NCBI RefSeq assembly: GCF_052324685.1
Contig: NW_027507030.1
Coordinates: 70,001-134,000 of the forward strand
DNA length: 64,000 nucleotides
Reading direction: 5' to 3'
DNA from: Brachyhypopomus gauderio
Lineage: Eukaryota; Chordata; Actinopteri; Gymnotiformes; Hypopomidae
Below, one piece after another: positions 46,758 through 59,747 of this stretch (positions are counted from its first letter, which is position 1; each line of letters begins with the position of its first letter). Both the position numbers and the translations under genes were made by a program. Below the pieces are notes generated by a model, which worked only from the letters and a program-made list of their open reading frames with translations, ran no database searches and was not told the DNA's origin.

Positions 46758-47248
46758 CTGTCCACTATAGGATATAAACAGTTAAAGAGTTGAGAAATGA
46801 TTGCAGTCACACTTTTACACTTTTTGTGTACACTGTTAGTTTGCTAAGTTAGCGCTAGCTTGTAAGTAATTTAGCTAATTTAGCTGGCTAGTTACGTAGC
46901 TACTACCCACATTAGATAATATTTAACTACTTTAACTACCCAGGTAACTAGCTAGCTTGTGTCGCTTTGATAGACTTATCTACGAAGGAGTTGTTTAGCC
47001 AGCTATGTAGCTCGCAGCTAGCTGGCTAGGTATCTCGCTAGATGGCTAACCAAGTTCCTTGTTTAGTTAGCTCTATTTCTCTAGTAATTTTTAGAAATAG
47101 CTAGCTAGCTTTCAGTGTGCTTTCACCTGTCAAAATAAATGCGCATATAATCGGGTGGGTTTAAAAAATAAACATAAACAACTCGCGCTACAAATAATTT
47201 GCTTACTTTAAGCCAAGGATCTTCTGGCGACGCACTTGTTTCCGTCAT
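42369..47248 (-). CDS. mlx: mlx, Max-like bHLH-Zip protein (8 exons, 247 aa)
   Basis: Exons in transcript order: 47248-47207, 46305-46266, 45981-45892, 45357-45248, 43756-43654, 43533-43434, 42764-42563 and 42425-42369. They total 744 nt and 247 aa, close to the human alpha isoform. The start is MTETSASPEDPWLK. A serine-rich stretch, SSRKGSVVSRANSIGS, follows. The basic region KDRRRQAHTQAEQKRRDAIK (residues about 75-94) leads into the helix-loop-helix (KGYDDLQSIVPTC...KTIDYIQFLHKEKKKQ) and zipper. The C-terminal dimerisation/cytoplasmic-localisation domain includes SFQELSACVFSWIEEHCKPQ and ends LNGQLY. Mlx pairs with MondoA, ChREBP or Mad proteins at carbohydrate-response E-boxes. A second, in-frame ATG at 46314 sits just before exon 2 inside a CpG-rich segment and could start a shorter isoform. 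The exon 4 donor is gtcaga. Confidence 0.96.
42450..42562. repeat. GTGGGTGTAGGC-type short repeat in last mlx intron
   Basis: Units such as gtgggtgtaggcgt recur between the last two mlx exons (42426-42562), up to the donor of exon 7. This is a low-complexity GT-rich stretch on the plus strand. Confidence 0.8.
44096..44445. repeat. 48-bp minisatellite, about seven copies
   Basis: Unit tttcagcccactgaagcagg plus ctgtctcactgcacctccct plus gtcctgtg (48 bp). Copies are nearly identical. The first has taact for tcact, and the last has catccct. Because 48 is a multiple of three and the unit has no stop in some frames, 107-121-codon frames appear on both strands; they are not genes. The array lies in mlx intron 4. 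Confidence 0.97.
46380..46565 (-). promoter_or_regulatory. CpG-rich segment in mlx intron 1, possible alternative promoter
   Basis: CpG-dense sequence (for example cgccgccgctcccccgtcgc near 46460) lies about 70-250 bp upstream of an in-frame ATG (46314) that runs directly into mlx exon 2. It contains the E-box palindrome ggcacgtgcc at 46530-46539. It could drive an isoform beginning MSQQTDGTFSDN. This is inferred from sequence only. Confidence 0.45.
46660..46757. repeat. (TA)n microsatellite
   Basis: Imperfect TATAT runs interrupted by a short acacac segment, in mlx intron 1. Confidence 0.9.
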
Positions 47249-47253
47249 CTTGG
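47242..47253 (-). promoter_or_regulatory. YY1-like motif over the mlx start codon
   Basis: On the mlx strand this reads ccaagatgacgg, close to the YY1 consensus AAGATGGCGG, with the ATG being the translation start. Such motifs mark start-site-proximal positions in many housekeeping genes, which suggests a short 5'UTR. Confidence 0.45.
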
Positions 47254-47665
47254 AAAAATCATATTACCTAGGATAGCTTAGCTGGCGAAGAACAGGCCGA
47301 TTACCGTCAGAGGGTGCGGGGACCCTAGTGGACAAACAACGCCCTCTACTGGCCGCTACTGCCACTCTGCTCTTTACATGGTTGTAGCAAAGGGAGGGGA
47401 AACAATCTTTGAGCTTTGAAATTAAATGTCGACGTTGATTTATTCATAATACGGATCTCGTGTCATTTACCTACGAATGCCACACGATGGCGTCCTAACA
47501 TTTGATTTATAGTACAAAAGTATCCAAAGTGCACGTTAGGCGCTTGCGTTACAACGTGTTGCCGTCGACAAAACAAATAAATAGTTTATGTTAAAGTAAT
47601 TCTCTACTTTTTAAAACATTTCCTGTCCTATCTCAATTAAATTAAGTTTGTTAGTTTGACTATCC

Positions 47666-47706
<41 letters not shown>

Positions 47707-48529
47707 GCAGTGTTCAGGAAGCGTTGCTGCTTCTGCTTTTTTTTGCTGTGGTTTCCTCCCCATGCATCAGTCACTTCTGTCACTGTTTCACAGTTGTTCA
47801 AGTAACAGACACATTCAATCAGGTACCTTGATTATTTGGGGTTTGTTCCCACAAGAGTCTCTGGAGCTCTTGATCACTAGATGAATGTCCAACAAAAATG
47901 AAGCTGTTTCTGAACTTGCCAGCAGAAGATGAGCAGAAGATCTTCATTTCAGCAGAAGATGAGCAGGCAGAGGCCTAACGTCTAGATGTTCTACATTTGC
48001 TCACAGTGTGGAGCTCAAGGAGCTGAAACATTTGATTTGCCTGAAGGACTTCTATTGTTTTTTGATGGTGAATTAGCATTGTAAGTGGTATTTCTGGTTC
48101 TCCTTTTACCAGGCATAGGTTTCTGTGTTTCTCTGTGGGTTCCCTCCATTTGAAATTGTGAGGAGATACCTCAACACAGGATTTTTTATTACTATTATTT
48201 AGACAGATTTTTTATATTTTTGCTTCTCATATCACACATTGTTTTTTCCCAAATTTGGATTACACAAGATTACAAAACCTTCAGATTTCCGTACTGCTTG
48301 TAGTTGTGGTGGAACTTCTTGACTTTTGCTGTACGTGTCAGCATCTCATCAAAGAGATGCTTGTCCTTCTGGCCCTGACTGACTGGTAACACTGTGGAGA
48401 CATTCAACTTCAGCAAGGGGTGGCTGGATTGAACGCAATCTGCTGACCAGGGCTGGCCAGAATTTGGGATTTGTCAGTGAACATTGTCGTTGGGAGTCTG
48501 GGACCCTGGAATTCCTACGGAAAATTGTG
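47249..48529. other. Head-to-head mlx / fmnl1 spacer
   Basis: 1.28 kb between divergent start codons. It holds (CT)n at 47671-47704 and otherwise unique sequence. The fmnl1 5'UTR is presumably within the right part. No extra gene was recognised. Confidence 0.55.
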
Positions 48530-49574
48530 ATGGGTAACGTGGCAGGTGGCATTGAACATGAGGGCGCTGAGCGCCATGCAGCGGGTGGGGGGGTCTCTAA
48601 TCTGGGCACACCAAAGAGGAAGACGGCCCCTCCCAAACTGCCCATGCCCCCCGAGGAGGAGCTGGAGGAACGTTTCAGCGTGGTTTTGGTGAGTGATTTC
48701 TATGAATTTAGGTGTACACCTCCTAACGTACACATGCACATGAAAACGGTGCAGGATTCACTTATAAGAATGTTCACTAAAGAAGTCTACAAAAACCAAA
48801 CAATGTAAAGATTTCCAGAACTATAGTGTTGGGCACCAGTGCTTCTCTGTTTGTGTAGGATGTTGTGTGCTAATGTGGTTCTGTGGAACAACAGCACTCT
48901 TTCTGTTTCTTTTTTAAGACATGAAAGCGTTTTATTCAGGGACTTGATTGGCAAATCTGACACTGAGGTTGGTAAAATGCCATCAGGTTTCTTGCCAGTG
49001 GAATGTTGTCCTCTTTGTTTTGGTCAAGGCAGTTGAGTAAGAGGAAAGTGCTGCTTACTAATAGATTTAAAGCAGCATGGCACACATGACAAACTGGTCA
49101 GCAGTGTTAAGAGGAGTCACAAGACCACACGAGCAAACATATATTTTGAAAACAAGTTTTTTTTATGGAGTTTAAGTCAGATTACGTGTCCTCAGCAGAA
49201 GACCTCCTCCAACTCAGTCTTGACTGACTCATATTGAACCACAGACAGGCAGACAGACAGACAAGCTCCACTGAAAATATGTGTTGTATGTTGTCAGCCT
49301 CTCAGAAATGTGTGCTAAAGAATGTGACAGCATGATGATCTGACATTACTTCCTCTTTCTAAGTCCTAATTCCTATCACCCTAACCATTGTGCTACTGAG
49401 GCTTTCAGGTGGCAAAGGTGTGAGTGTGTGTGTTAAAGAGGTGAGAGATGCATACAGAAATGCTCCCCTCACCATTTCCTGATGAGACACACCCAGCTAC
49501 ATCTGCAGAAACGGCTGCACGGGTGCATGGGTGGGTGTTTGCAAGTATCAGAGGGAGGGAGGGAGGGAGGGAGG

Positions 49575-49608
<34 letters not shown>

Positions 49609-49785
49609 CAGTTTATTTGTCATTTGTCATTTGCACTATGCTAGGACGTATGTGCATTCTTGTGGTGAGAGACATGGGTATACAAATATACAATAAAAAG
49701 AAGGAGAGAGAGAAAAAAGAAAAATAATGAATTACACTACATAAATCTACAAATCTACATAAAACTCAGAAGAATATTTTTTATG

Positions 49786-49825
<40 letters not shown>

Positions 49826-52800
49826 GAGACTAGATCAATTTATATAAGTCACTCCCCCACCCCCATTAAAACTATTCTTCATTCAGGATTTCTAGTTATT
49901 CTTGTTCATCTAGTTCTGCCCGGGTAGATTTTTATCTACATTGTTTATCCACAAATGATTTTTCTCTGTGTTATTTTCAGATGACATTGCTACTCTGTAT
50001 ATCAGTTTGGTATGTTACTGCAATACATGTATATATGTCATTTAAATATGAAAACGTCCTGAATTGAGGTAAACAGAGTAAACCATTAAGCCCCACAGTT
50101 GATTTGGTGAAACGTTTGTGCGTGTGCGTGTGCGTGCACCCATGCATGTGCGTGTGTGTCAGCACCATAATGACTTGGCATGTGGTTCAGATGTCCTTGG
50201 AAGATATGAGTGGTTTGCTCACAAGTCTTGGTTTGCAGCATTTTCTTCCAGTGACATCACCTGGTCCCAAATTAGCATACGTAAATGCTGACATGAGTTA
50301 TTTTCTGTCTGATAAAGTAAACTAGTTTATTTATTTCATTTTATGACATAACTACACTAAAAGTACAAAATAAAGTTTTAATAACGGGTGGTCGTTTATT
50401 ACTGAACCACACTGGATTATGTATTCGTCCTGAGTGTGATACATACATATAAGGCGTCATGTCACTATAGACTGGTGTAAAACAGTGTGTCCGACCGGAA
50501 GCCGCAGACGCCTGAAGGAAACAAGCAGGGCTACACCTTTTCGAGCGTTACGTTACACCCTTATGATCGTTTTAAACATACTCAATATAAAACAAACAAT
50601 AGCGAAACTGTTTTAAGGCAAGATGTAGCCTACGGGTTTACTGTAATTTAGTGGTAATAAATACCCCAATTACCTAGTCGTCTTTGGACATGAATCACCA
50701 TTTGCTTTCATGTCATACGTCAAGTAGAGATGGAAGTTCAGTTACACTTGCGCTAGTACGACAGTTATGAGGGAACCCTGCAGGAAAAACATTTATACAA
50801 CAGGCATTTTCACTCCTTGACTTACTGACTTTGTAGTTTTGCCCTTTCTAGGAGGATTTGGAAAAATACTGATACCTGAAATTACACTGAATACTAGTAG
50901 CCTACTTAATACTAGAAATGGTTCAGTAGCCATTAGTTTCTTTCATTATTTAAATCTCGATCTGCTGTCAGTTCATTTTGTTACATCAAAAACACCAGTT
51001 GGCCATATTTTCGACTCTTGGTGGAGCTGAAGTTTGTCAGGGGTTTCCATATGTTGTGACCACACTTCTAGTAGAAGCAGCTCGCCACAGCTTTCGAGCA
51101 GCATCAGAAATAAAGCGTGTTCCTGTTCAGCCAGTGCTGTTTCTCACCAACAGCGAGGCCGTGAAGTACACTGAGGAACCTGTTCATTTAGCGCCTGGGG
51201 CTCTGACCGTTGTGTGGTCATCACTGTAGTGCAAATACTGTATCGGCTACAGTGAATGTGTGTTGTGTACTTTACACGTGCAGTATTCACTGAACTGTGT
51301 TTTAGAGTTTACACGGACAATAAGCTGTGTCTGCGTCTTATTCTTTACACACACCGTATATTAATACATCTTAGATATTCTGGCTTCAAGGCAGGACTTG
51401 TGGGGGAAGGACATTTGCTAGCAAGATGCTCCAGTAATTCAACCACAACACAGCAGTTACCTTAAATGCCAGAACAAGATTAAAAAAAGAGATTTAAGGT
51501 GAAATGGAAAATTTTATGCAGGTAAACTAGGTCATTTTGTTAAATTTGTTAAAATTGGTAGACTAGGGTAGAGCTGTCAGATATTTGACATTATTTCTAT
51601 AGAAGTGAATGCCTAATTAAAGTGTTTTTAATTTGTTTTGTGTTCAGTGTGTTTGATAGCTGTAGTATATGACCAACCGGGCGGAAACATGCATGGCTGT
51701 ATTACTGCAGACTGTACAGACTGTACAGACTGTCCTCCACGTTCTGCCCTGCACACTTTTTCAGACCCCTTAAGTCCAGTATTGAAGTACATGGCCAATG
51801 TTGGCTGCATGTGATAAGGTTGGCAGACCATCTCCAGCACAGCAGTTCCTTTGACCTCTGACCTGTGTTGCCGTGGTATGATTGCAGCAGACACAGCTGT
51901 GATTTTGTTCCATGTCAGCCTGCCTGATGGATGTATGTAAATATAGTTGCTCAGGCGTGTTAATGCCCTACAAGACTTTTTTTTGGTACTATGGATGCAA
52001 ATCATGGTCATGCAGAAGTTATTTAGGAAGTGCTTCATAGCTGGCCCAAGGTCGACTACACAACAATACCAGCTCACAGAGGTTACTGTAAGGTGGTTGA
52101 AACAGTATCATTTGAGCAGTGTTTCTGACAAGTAAGTTGAGCTTAAGACTACAGTGAGAATAATTTTTGGTTTCAACAGTGTCCCCTCCCCTCTTTTTCT
52201 CCAGAACTCGATGAACCTGCCCCCAGATAAGATGATGCTCTTGAGTCAGTATGACAATGAGAAGAAATGGGAACTGGTCTGTGATCAGGTAAGTCACAAT
52301 GGAATTCTACAGAACAAAGACCTAAAGTCTGATCTGGGGACTGGTCTGATCAAGTAAATAACTGCGACATTTCACATACAAATGCAAACGAAAAAGGCTT
52401 GGTGATCCTCTAATGCAGCGTTTCTCAACCCAGACCTCATGAGCACATTTTCGCCCTGCCCCGAAACACCTGAACCAAACCATTACGTCCAGTGGCTCCC
52501 TGGAGCAGGTTGAGTGTCTGTGTGGAGAAACATCGTTTTGATGCACCGCATGACTAAACCCAAATCTACTTCATTTATACAATGGAACTCATCTTCTGCT
52601 CCACGTTGGTGTGTTTCCTGCTTTCTCATTTATGCTTGCGTGACTCCTTCAGCTCCTGGTGGTCATACTGCCACACGTGTCCAGGATGGGAAAGCCTGTC
52701 AAGGGCTGTGACTGTCCTTCAAAGCAACATCACTAACATCAGTTGGCAATCTCACTTTTCTTCTTGCTCACATTGATTGTAACATTACTCATAAATAACA

Positions 52801-53636
52801 CCGTAGGAGCACCAGAAAGCCCCAGAGATGCAGATCCATTTTTTCAGATTTATTATAATTTAGCGTTAACGATTATATCAGTGTGTGAGCTTTCAGCAGT
52901 TCGTGTAGAGCAGAACTGAGTGGAAGATGAAGTCATTGTCTCGGTTTTGAGTCCACACACTGAGTTTTCCATCAGTCGCCTTCCTGTATTTCGTCGTAGG
53001 TTTCAGACTGCCACCAATGCCTCCAATGTGATTAAACAAGGTGTCCAGATGGACCCTGGGAATTGTAGTGTTTCTGTTTCAGAAGGTTTGAGAGAAGAGT
53101 CAACATTCAGCCCGACCAAGCTGTTTTTTACACTGCCCACTGTCAGTTCGTTCACATGAAGCGCGGGGCACGAAGGAGAAGTGTGAAGGTTAAAGGAAGT
53201 GAATGTAGCACAGAGCCCCTTCAGAAATGAGCACCGTTCCTTCTGAGACACCTCCCACAGCCTGAGCAGAAACCAAGCCAAACAGCAACGTGCCCCGCGG
53301 ACCTCAGCCGCAGTCCGAGGGGAAGACGTTGCGTGACAGAGAGCGAGGGGGCGAGCGTGACACTGGACTGTGGTAGTGACTCCTTACGCTTTCGGTGCTG
53401 GGTGGGAGTTTAGCTGCACAGAGCTGCCAAGCAGCCGTGGAGATGTTACTGTTACCCTGAAGGGGTCGAAGAGGTGACACCACACTACTACACACTTCCT
53501 GTGTTAATATTTACATCTCTATGGCAACCGCAAGCTGAGCATTTTTGTATTGTGGGTACAAGTTGTCATAGCAATGGAGCCCAAAGTCCCCACAGCTGTG
53601 TTGCACTCTCTCTCTCTCTCTGACTGTCACTGAATA

Positions 53637-53686
<50 letters not shown>

Positions 53687-53736
53687 TCTCACACACACAC
53701 TCTCTCTCTCTCTCTCTCACATACACACACACACCA

Positions 53737-53797
<61 letters not shown>

Positions 53798-55060
53798 AGT
53801 TGATACAGCTAGATGCTAAATTACTGCTACCATTCAATTAACTTTTCTGTCACTTTGCTCCACTGGTGAAACAGGAACCTTCACCAGAGGCAAACAAAAG
53901 GGTTGAGATTCTTGTTTTGTTTTGGGCATGGTTATATGGTACTTATACTGAGTTTGGGCCCACTGCTTCCTAACATTCTGCTTCCTAAAGTCCTGCTTTT
54001 AGTGTTTTCTGCGCTTTGTTTCTCTGGGCTGTTAAAAGGCTTTACTCCTGGAGGAGCAGATGATCCATCTTATATTTAACTACAAGATTTAAAAAAATTC
54101 TCTGTCCAATAAATGCACAAATGCATAAAAACATGTATTCATTTATCCATCCATCCATTCATACATGCATTAGTCTATCCATCCATCCATCCATCCATCC
54201 ATCCATCCATCCATCCATCCACCCATCCATCCATCCATCCATCCATCTCTGTGTCTGGTAGGAGCGTTTCCAGGTGAAGAATCCTCCATCAGCATATCTG
54301 AATAAGATCCGAAGTTTCTACCAGGACCAAGGAGGAGTGACGCGCCGGGTCAGTGTATCTCCACTGTCTCTCTGTATATCTCCAGTGTCTCTCTGTGTAT
54401 CTCCAGTGTCTCTCTGTATATCTCCAGTGTCTCTCTATGTATCTCCACTGTCTCTCTGTATATCTCCAGTGTCTCTCTGTGTATCTCCACTGTCTCTCTG
54501 TATATCTCCAGTGTCTCTCTATGTATCTCCACTGTCTCTCTGTATATCTCCACTGTCTCTCTGTATATCTCCAGTGTCTCTCTGTGTATCTCCACTGTCT
54601 CTCTCTGTATCTCCACTGTCTGTGTGTCTCCACTGTTTCTCCCCACTATTCCCTCAGTGTATCTCCACTGTCTCTCTGTGTCTCCACTGTCTCTCTCTCT
54701 CATTCCCTCAGTGTGTGTTCCTCTTTACCTTCTCTGTCTTCCGCCCTCTCTGTCCCCTCCCCCAGGAAGTCTTTCAGACAGAATATCTCACTTCGTAGTG
54801 GACACAAGCAGTTTTTACACATCGATGTCATCTCTGATAAACCAGTGATTGGACCTGCGTCTGGTCTCTGCTCCACAGTTCAAGAGGCGGGTTCAGGAGT
54901 CCACTCAGGTGCTCAGAGAGCTGGAGATCTCCCTAAGAACCAATCACATCGGGTGAAGCACCATGTTCATGATGATGATGATGATGATGATGATGAGGAT
55001 GATGATGCTCTTCTGCTCATCGCTGAGAGAATAATAAGAGGAGTTATTCTTACTCTCTGT

Positions 55061-55122
<62 letters not shown>

Positions 55123-56161
55123 TCTTCCCCCCTCTCTCTCATCTATCTACCTCTATCCAGATGGGCACAGGAGTTTTTGAGTGAGGAGAATCAGGGTCTG
55201 AATGTGTTGGTGGAGTATCTGTCCTACGCTCAGAGTGACACCCCGTAGGTTCATGGTGCTATTTTCAGTCTCATTCTGTATCTGTGCCGCTTTTGCATTA
55301 ATAGTAGCACTGCAAAGCTGAAACCCTTGTTACTACAGCAACACGTAAAAGCCATGCTATGCAGTACCAATGACACTTACTGTGTGCTGCAGGTTTGAGG
55401 TGGAGTCCGTGGAGAATGGAGGATCAGTGACAGAAAGCCGGAAGTTCTCAGAGGTGTCGGTGGAAGACCTGACCAAAAACACCAGCCACTCCCCGACCCG
55501 CAGCATAGACAGGGCGAGGCGGGCCTTCACCGTGCGGTGGGTGACTCCGCCCCCTGGACACATCGAGACCACTGGATACGAATGGGGTTGAATGTTGCTG
55601 TTTTAGCAAAATGGTGTTTTAGCAGTACCCTGACTATGGGGAATCGGTGTGTGAGATGAATCATAGTGCATCTCCATCTAAGCTAAACTTAGAGAGGTTA
55701 GAGGGGTTCTAGCTGTTGAAGTTGAAGTATTTTTTAAATGCTTCTACTGAAGTTTGCTTGTTTCATTGGTGGTGGCCTTATTACTGTCTCTCCTGTATCA
55801 GGCTGAACCACCTGACCAGGAGGTCTCAGAGAAGCACTCGCTTGGCTACTCAAAGAGATGATGTCCATGTCTGCATTATGTGTCTGCGTGCCATAATGAA
55901 TTACCAGGTACATGGTATATACACACACACACACACCTACACACAAATGAACAAGATAAAGGAGCTGGGTGAATATATTTATATTTCTGTGTTGGACAGT
56001 CTGGATTCAACTTAGTGATGAGTCATCCTCGCTGTGTCAATGAAATTACGCTCAGTCTCAATAACAGGAACCCCAGGTAACATAGTGTGTGTGTGTTCTA
56101 GAACAACTCTAATATCTCTATGAGATTTGCATATAGTATCACTACATTTTGACTGTTTGAA

Positions 56162-56227
<66 letters not shown>

Positions 56228-56409
56228 TCTGTTGTAAGGCTTTTTAAAATGTAACTGTTACTGTTAGATTTGCATGCTGGATATTAAAAACCGTTCTGCC
56301 TGATTTCAGAACTAAAGCTTTAGTGTTGGAGCTGTTGGCAGCCGTGTGTCTCGTACGAGGTGGACATGACATCATTATTTCAGCTTTCGACAACTTTAAA
56401 GAAGTATGA

Positions 56410-56452
<43 letters not shown>

Positions 56453-57085
56453 CACTTACATCCTTATAGAGAGTTTCTCAATCTTCCTTCCACTCAACGT
56501 CTCTGCTTGTGTAACATCCTGCGTGTGTGTGATCTTCCTATTAGTGTGAGGTTGCACACCACCCTGGTCATGCCATCCGCTGTCTTAGTGCAATTGTAAC
56601 CCTTAAATTTTCAAATTCACTGGTGTTTCCCAAATTGCATAGTAGAGAAAAACACATGCAGAGTTGCATTAAGCGCTCTGGCTGTTTGCTGCCCCCTGCA
56701 GGTGAGTGGAGAGAAGAACAGGTTTGAAAAGCTAATGGAGTACTTCGCCAGCGATGACAGCAGCATTGACTTCATGGTGAGTCCATTGCTCCTCCTAACC
56801 ACATGCTCAGGTGTAGTCCAAACACTGCTACCGTTCATCCAACACAGGGCTGACTGTGCTCATTCACCCTTACGGTTACGCCATGATCCGGCCCATTACA
56901 ACAGTCATTTCCTTTCATTATGACCACTATGTAATGAATAATTTCATTTTAATGACGTGATTCATATCTATGAAGTGGCTCTATGAAACAGCTAACTGTT
57001 CAATGCTTCCTTGACTATTCTTACATTCCAGTGGCTATTCTGGCCATTCTCATCCACTTCTAATGAACAGGTAATAAAGTTCTCT

Positions 57086-57134
<49 letters not shown>

Positions 57135-57425
57135 CAGGTCGCCTGTATGCAGTTTATCAACATCGTAGTTCACTCTGTGGAGAACATGAATTTTAGAGTG
57201 CACCTTCAGTATGAGTTCACCCAGCTGGGCCTGGATCAATACCTAGAGGTACAGCCCGTCAACACCCCTAGAGTAGTGTTGGCATCAGTGTGCTTCTAGT
57301 TACAGTGTATGGCTCAATGCCATTTTACACAGGTGTTCCTGGTATGGTCGTTAAGAAAGTCTACAGCCAAATAATAGAATAATAGCCAGACAGCTATATA
57401 TATATATATATATATATATATGACA

Positions 57426-57513
<88 letters not shown>

Positions 57514-58412
57514 TATACAGTCAAACCAGCCCCTGCAGTGACCAGGGAGTGTAGGAACAAGGATATGTGTTTCTAGTGTCTAGTGTGTGTATATCAATCA
57601 ATCAATCAATCAATCAATCAAAGTTTATGTGTTTGCATGCGTGAATGCGTGTGCATATTTGTGTACATGTTTATGTGTATGTGTGTGTTTGTGTGTGTAT
57701 GTGTGTGCTCTCAGAACCTAAAGCTGACGGAGAGTGAGAAGTTGCAGGTCCAGATCCAGGCGTATCTAGACAACGTGTTTGACGTGGGCGCTCTGCTGGA
57801 GGACGCGGAGAACAAAGGAGGAATCCTGGAACACGTGGAGGAGTTACAGGAGACCAACACGCAGGTACCACCACACACACCTGCACACACACCTGCACAC
57901 ACACCTGCACACACATTACAGTGTACCTACACACACACCTGCACACACACCTGCACACACACCTGCACACACATTACAGTGTACCTACACACACACCTGC
58001 ACACACATTACAGTGTACCTACACACACACCTGCACACACACCTGCACACACACCTGCACACACACCTGCACACACATTACAGTGTACCTACACACACAC
58101 CTGCACACACATTACAGTGTACCTACACACACATCTGCACACATCTACATATATAAGACACATACACTAAAGCCCATGTGTACATACACAAGCATTCTCA
58201 CACAGACAAACAAACTGTTATATGCAGTGTCCTGAAATGCTTTAATGCTATTAAAAAATATGCACATTGCACACTATGCATTGTTTTCTATTGTCTGTCA
58301 TTGGTCAGAGCTGCAGAGAAAAAAGTAACGTTGGAAAGACTAAAGTTCAAACATTTTTATTCGTCTTATGTATTTCATGTTTGGTTAGAATTTCTGTTTC
58401 ATGTAGAGTTTA

Positions 58413-58461
<49 letters not shown>

Positions 58462-58754
58462 CTGAGTGCTAAGCTTCAGGAGTATGAGAATGGAACGATG
58501 GAGAAAGTGGTTGAGCTGGAGCAGCAGCTCATGCAGGCCACTAAAGAGGCGGCTCTGCTGAAGGTACTGCTCTCTCGCCCGCTCTCTCTCTCTGACTGTC
58601 ACTGAATTACTCTCTCTCTCTCTCTGACCGTTACTGCATACCTGTCTCTCTCTCTCTGACTGTCACTGCATTCCTGTCTCTCTCTCTTTGACTGTCACTG
58701 AATATCTGTCTCTCTCTCTGACTGTCTGTCATCATCTCTCTCTATAATTCTCAT

Positions 58755-58792
<38 letters not shown>

Positions 58793-59674
58793 GGAGAGCT
58801 TGCGTGAGTCCTGCACTCAGGTCAGCGTCCTGCAGCAGCGGGAACGTGAGCGTGAGATTGCGAGGGAGAGAGAGAAGGAGAGAGAGAAGGAGAGAGAGAA
58901 GGAGAGAGAGCGCATGGTGCCGCGCCGAGACAGCGAGGAGGCCCAGGAGAGAGAGCAGGAGCGCAGAAGTGCCAGGCTGGAGGGGAAACTCAGGGAGCTG
59001 CAGGAGAAAGGTCTACTCCGTCTGGAGAGGACCGCGTCCGGCTCTCTAGACATCCAAGTCGTCCCCGTCACCATAGTGCAGACGGTCCCGGGTCCCCCAC
59101 CCGTGACTGAAACAGGTAGTTTGACTGGAGTCAGGTTTTTATGTACTGGTAAATCAGCCCCGTAGCCCGGTTGTGTCCTTTCTGTTTATTCTTGTGTTTG
59201 TTATCTTTTGTATTTTTATATTTTTTGTATTTCTTGTATTTCTGGTTTATTTGAGAATTCTGTGATTTAAAATAAGAAAATACATCAGCACATTTACAGT
59301 GAGAGATGCGGTTTAGAGTCATGATACCTAACAATCTTAATTGATTAAAAATTACAATTATTAAAACTTTAACAGACTCCAGACCTGCCAATCAAGCAGC
59401 GAGCTCTCCAGCTCCACCTCCCCCTCCTCCTCCTCCTCCTCCTCCTCCTCTACCTGGATCTAGTGAACCATGCACAGAAGCTCCACCTCCTGGTCATGCC
59501 CCACCTCCACCTCCCCCTCCACCTCCTCCCCCTCCCCCTCCTCCTATCCCATCCATGGGTGGAGCCCCGCCACCTCCTCCCCCACCCCCTCCCACGAATG
59601 GACCACCTCCTCCACCAGGACCTCCTGCTCTAAATGCTGAAACAGGTACAGGCATATAACCAAAGACAGTGATA

Positions 59675-59747
<73 letters not shown>

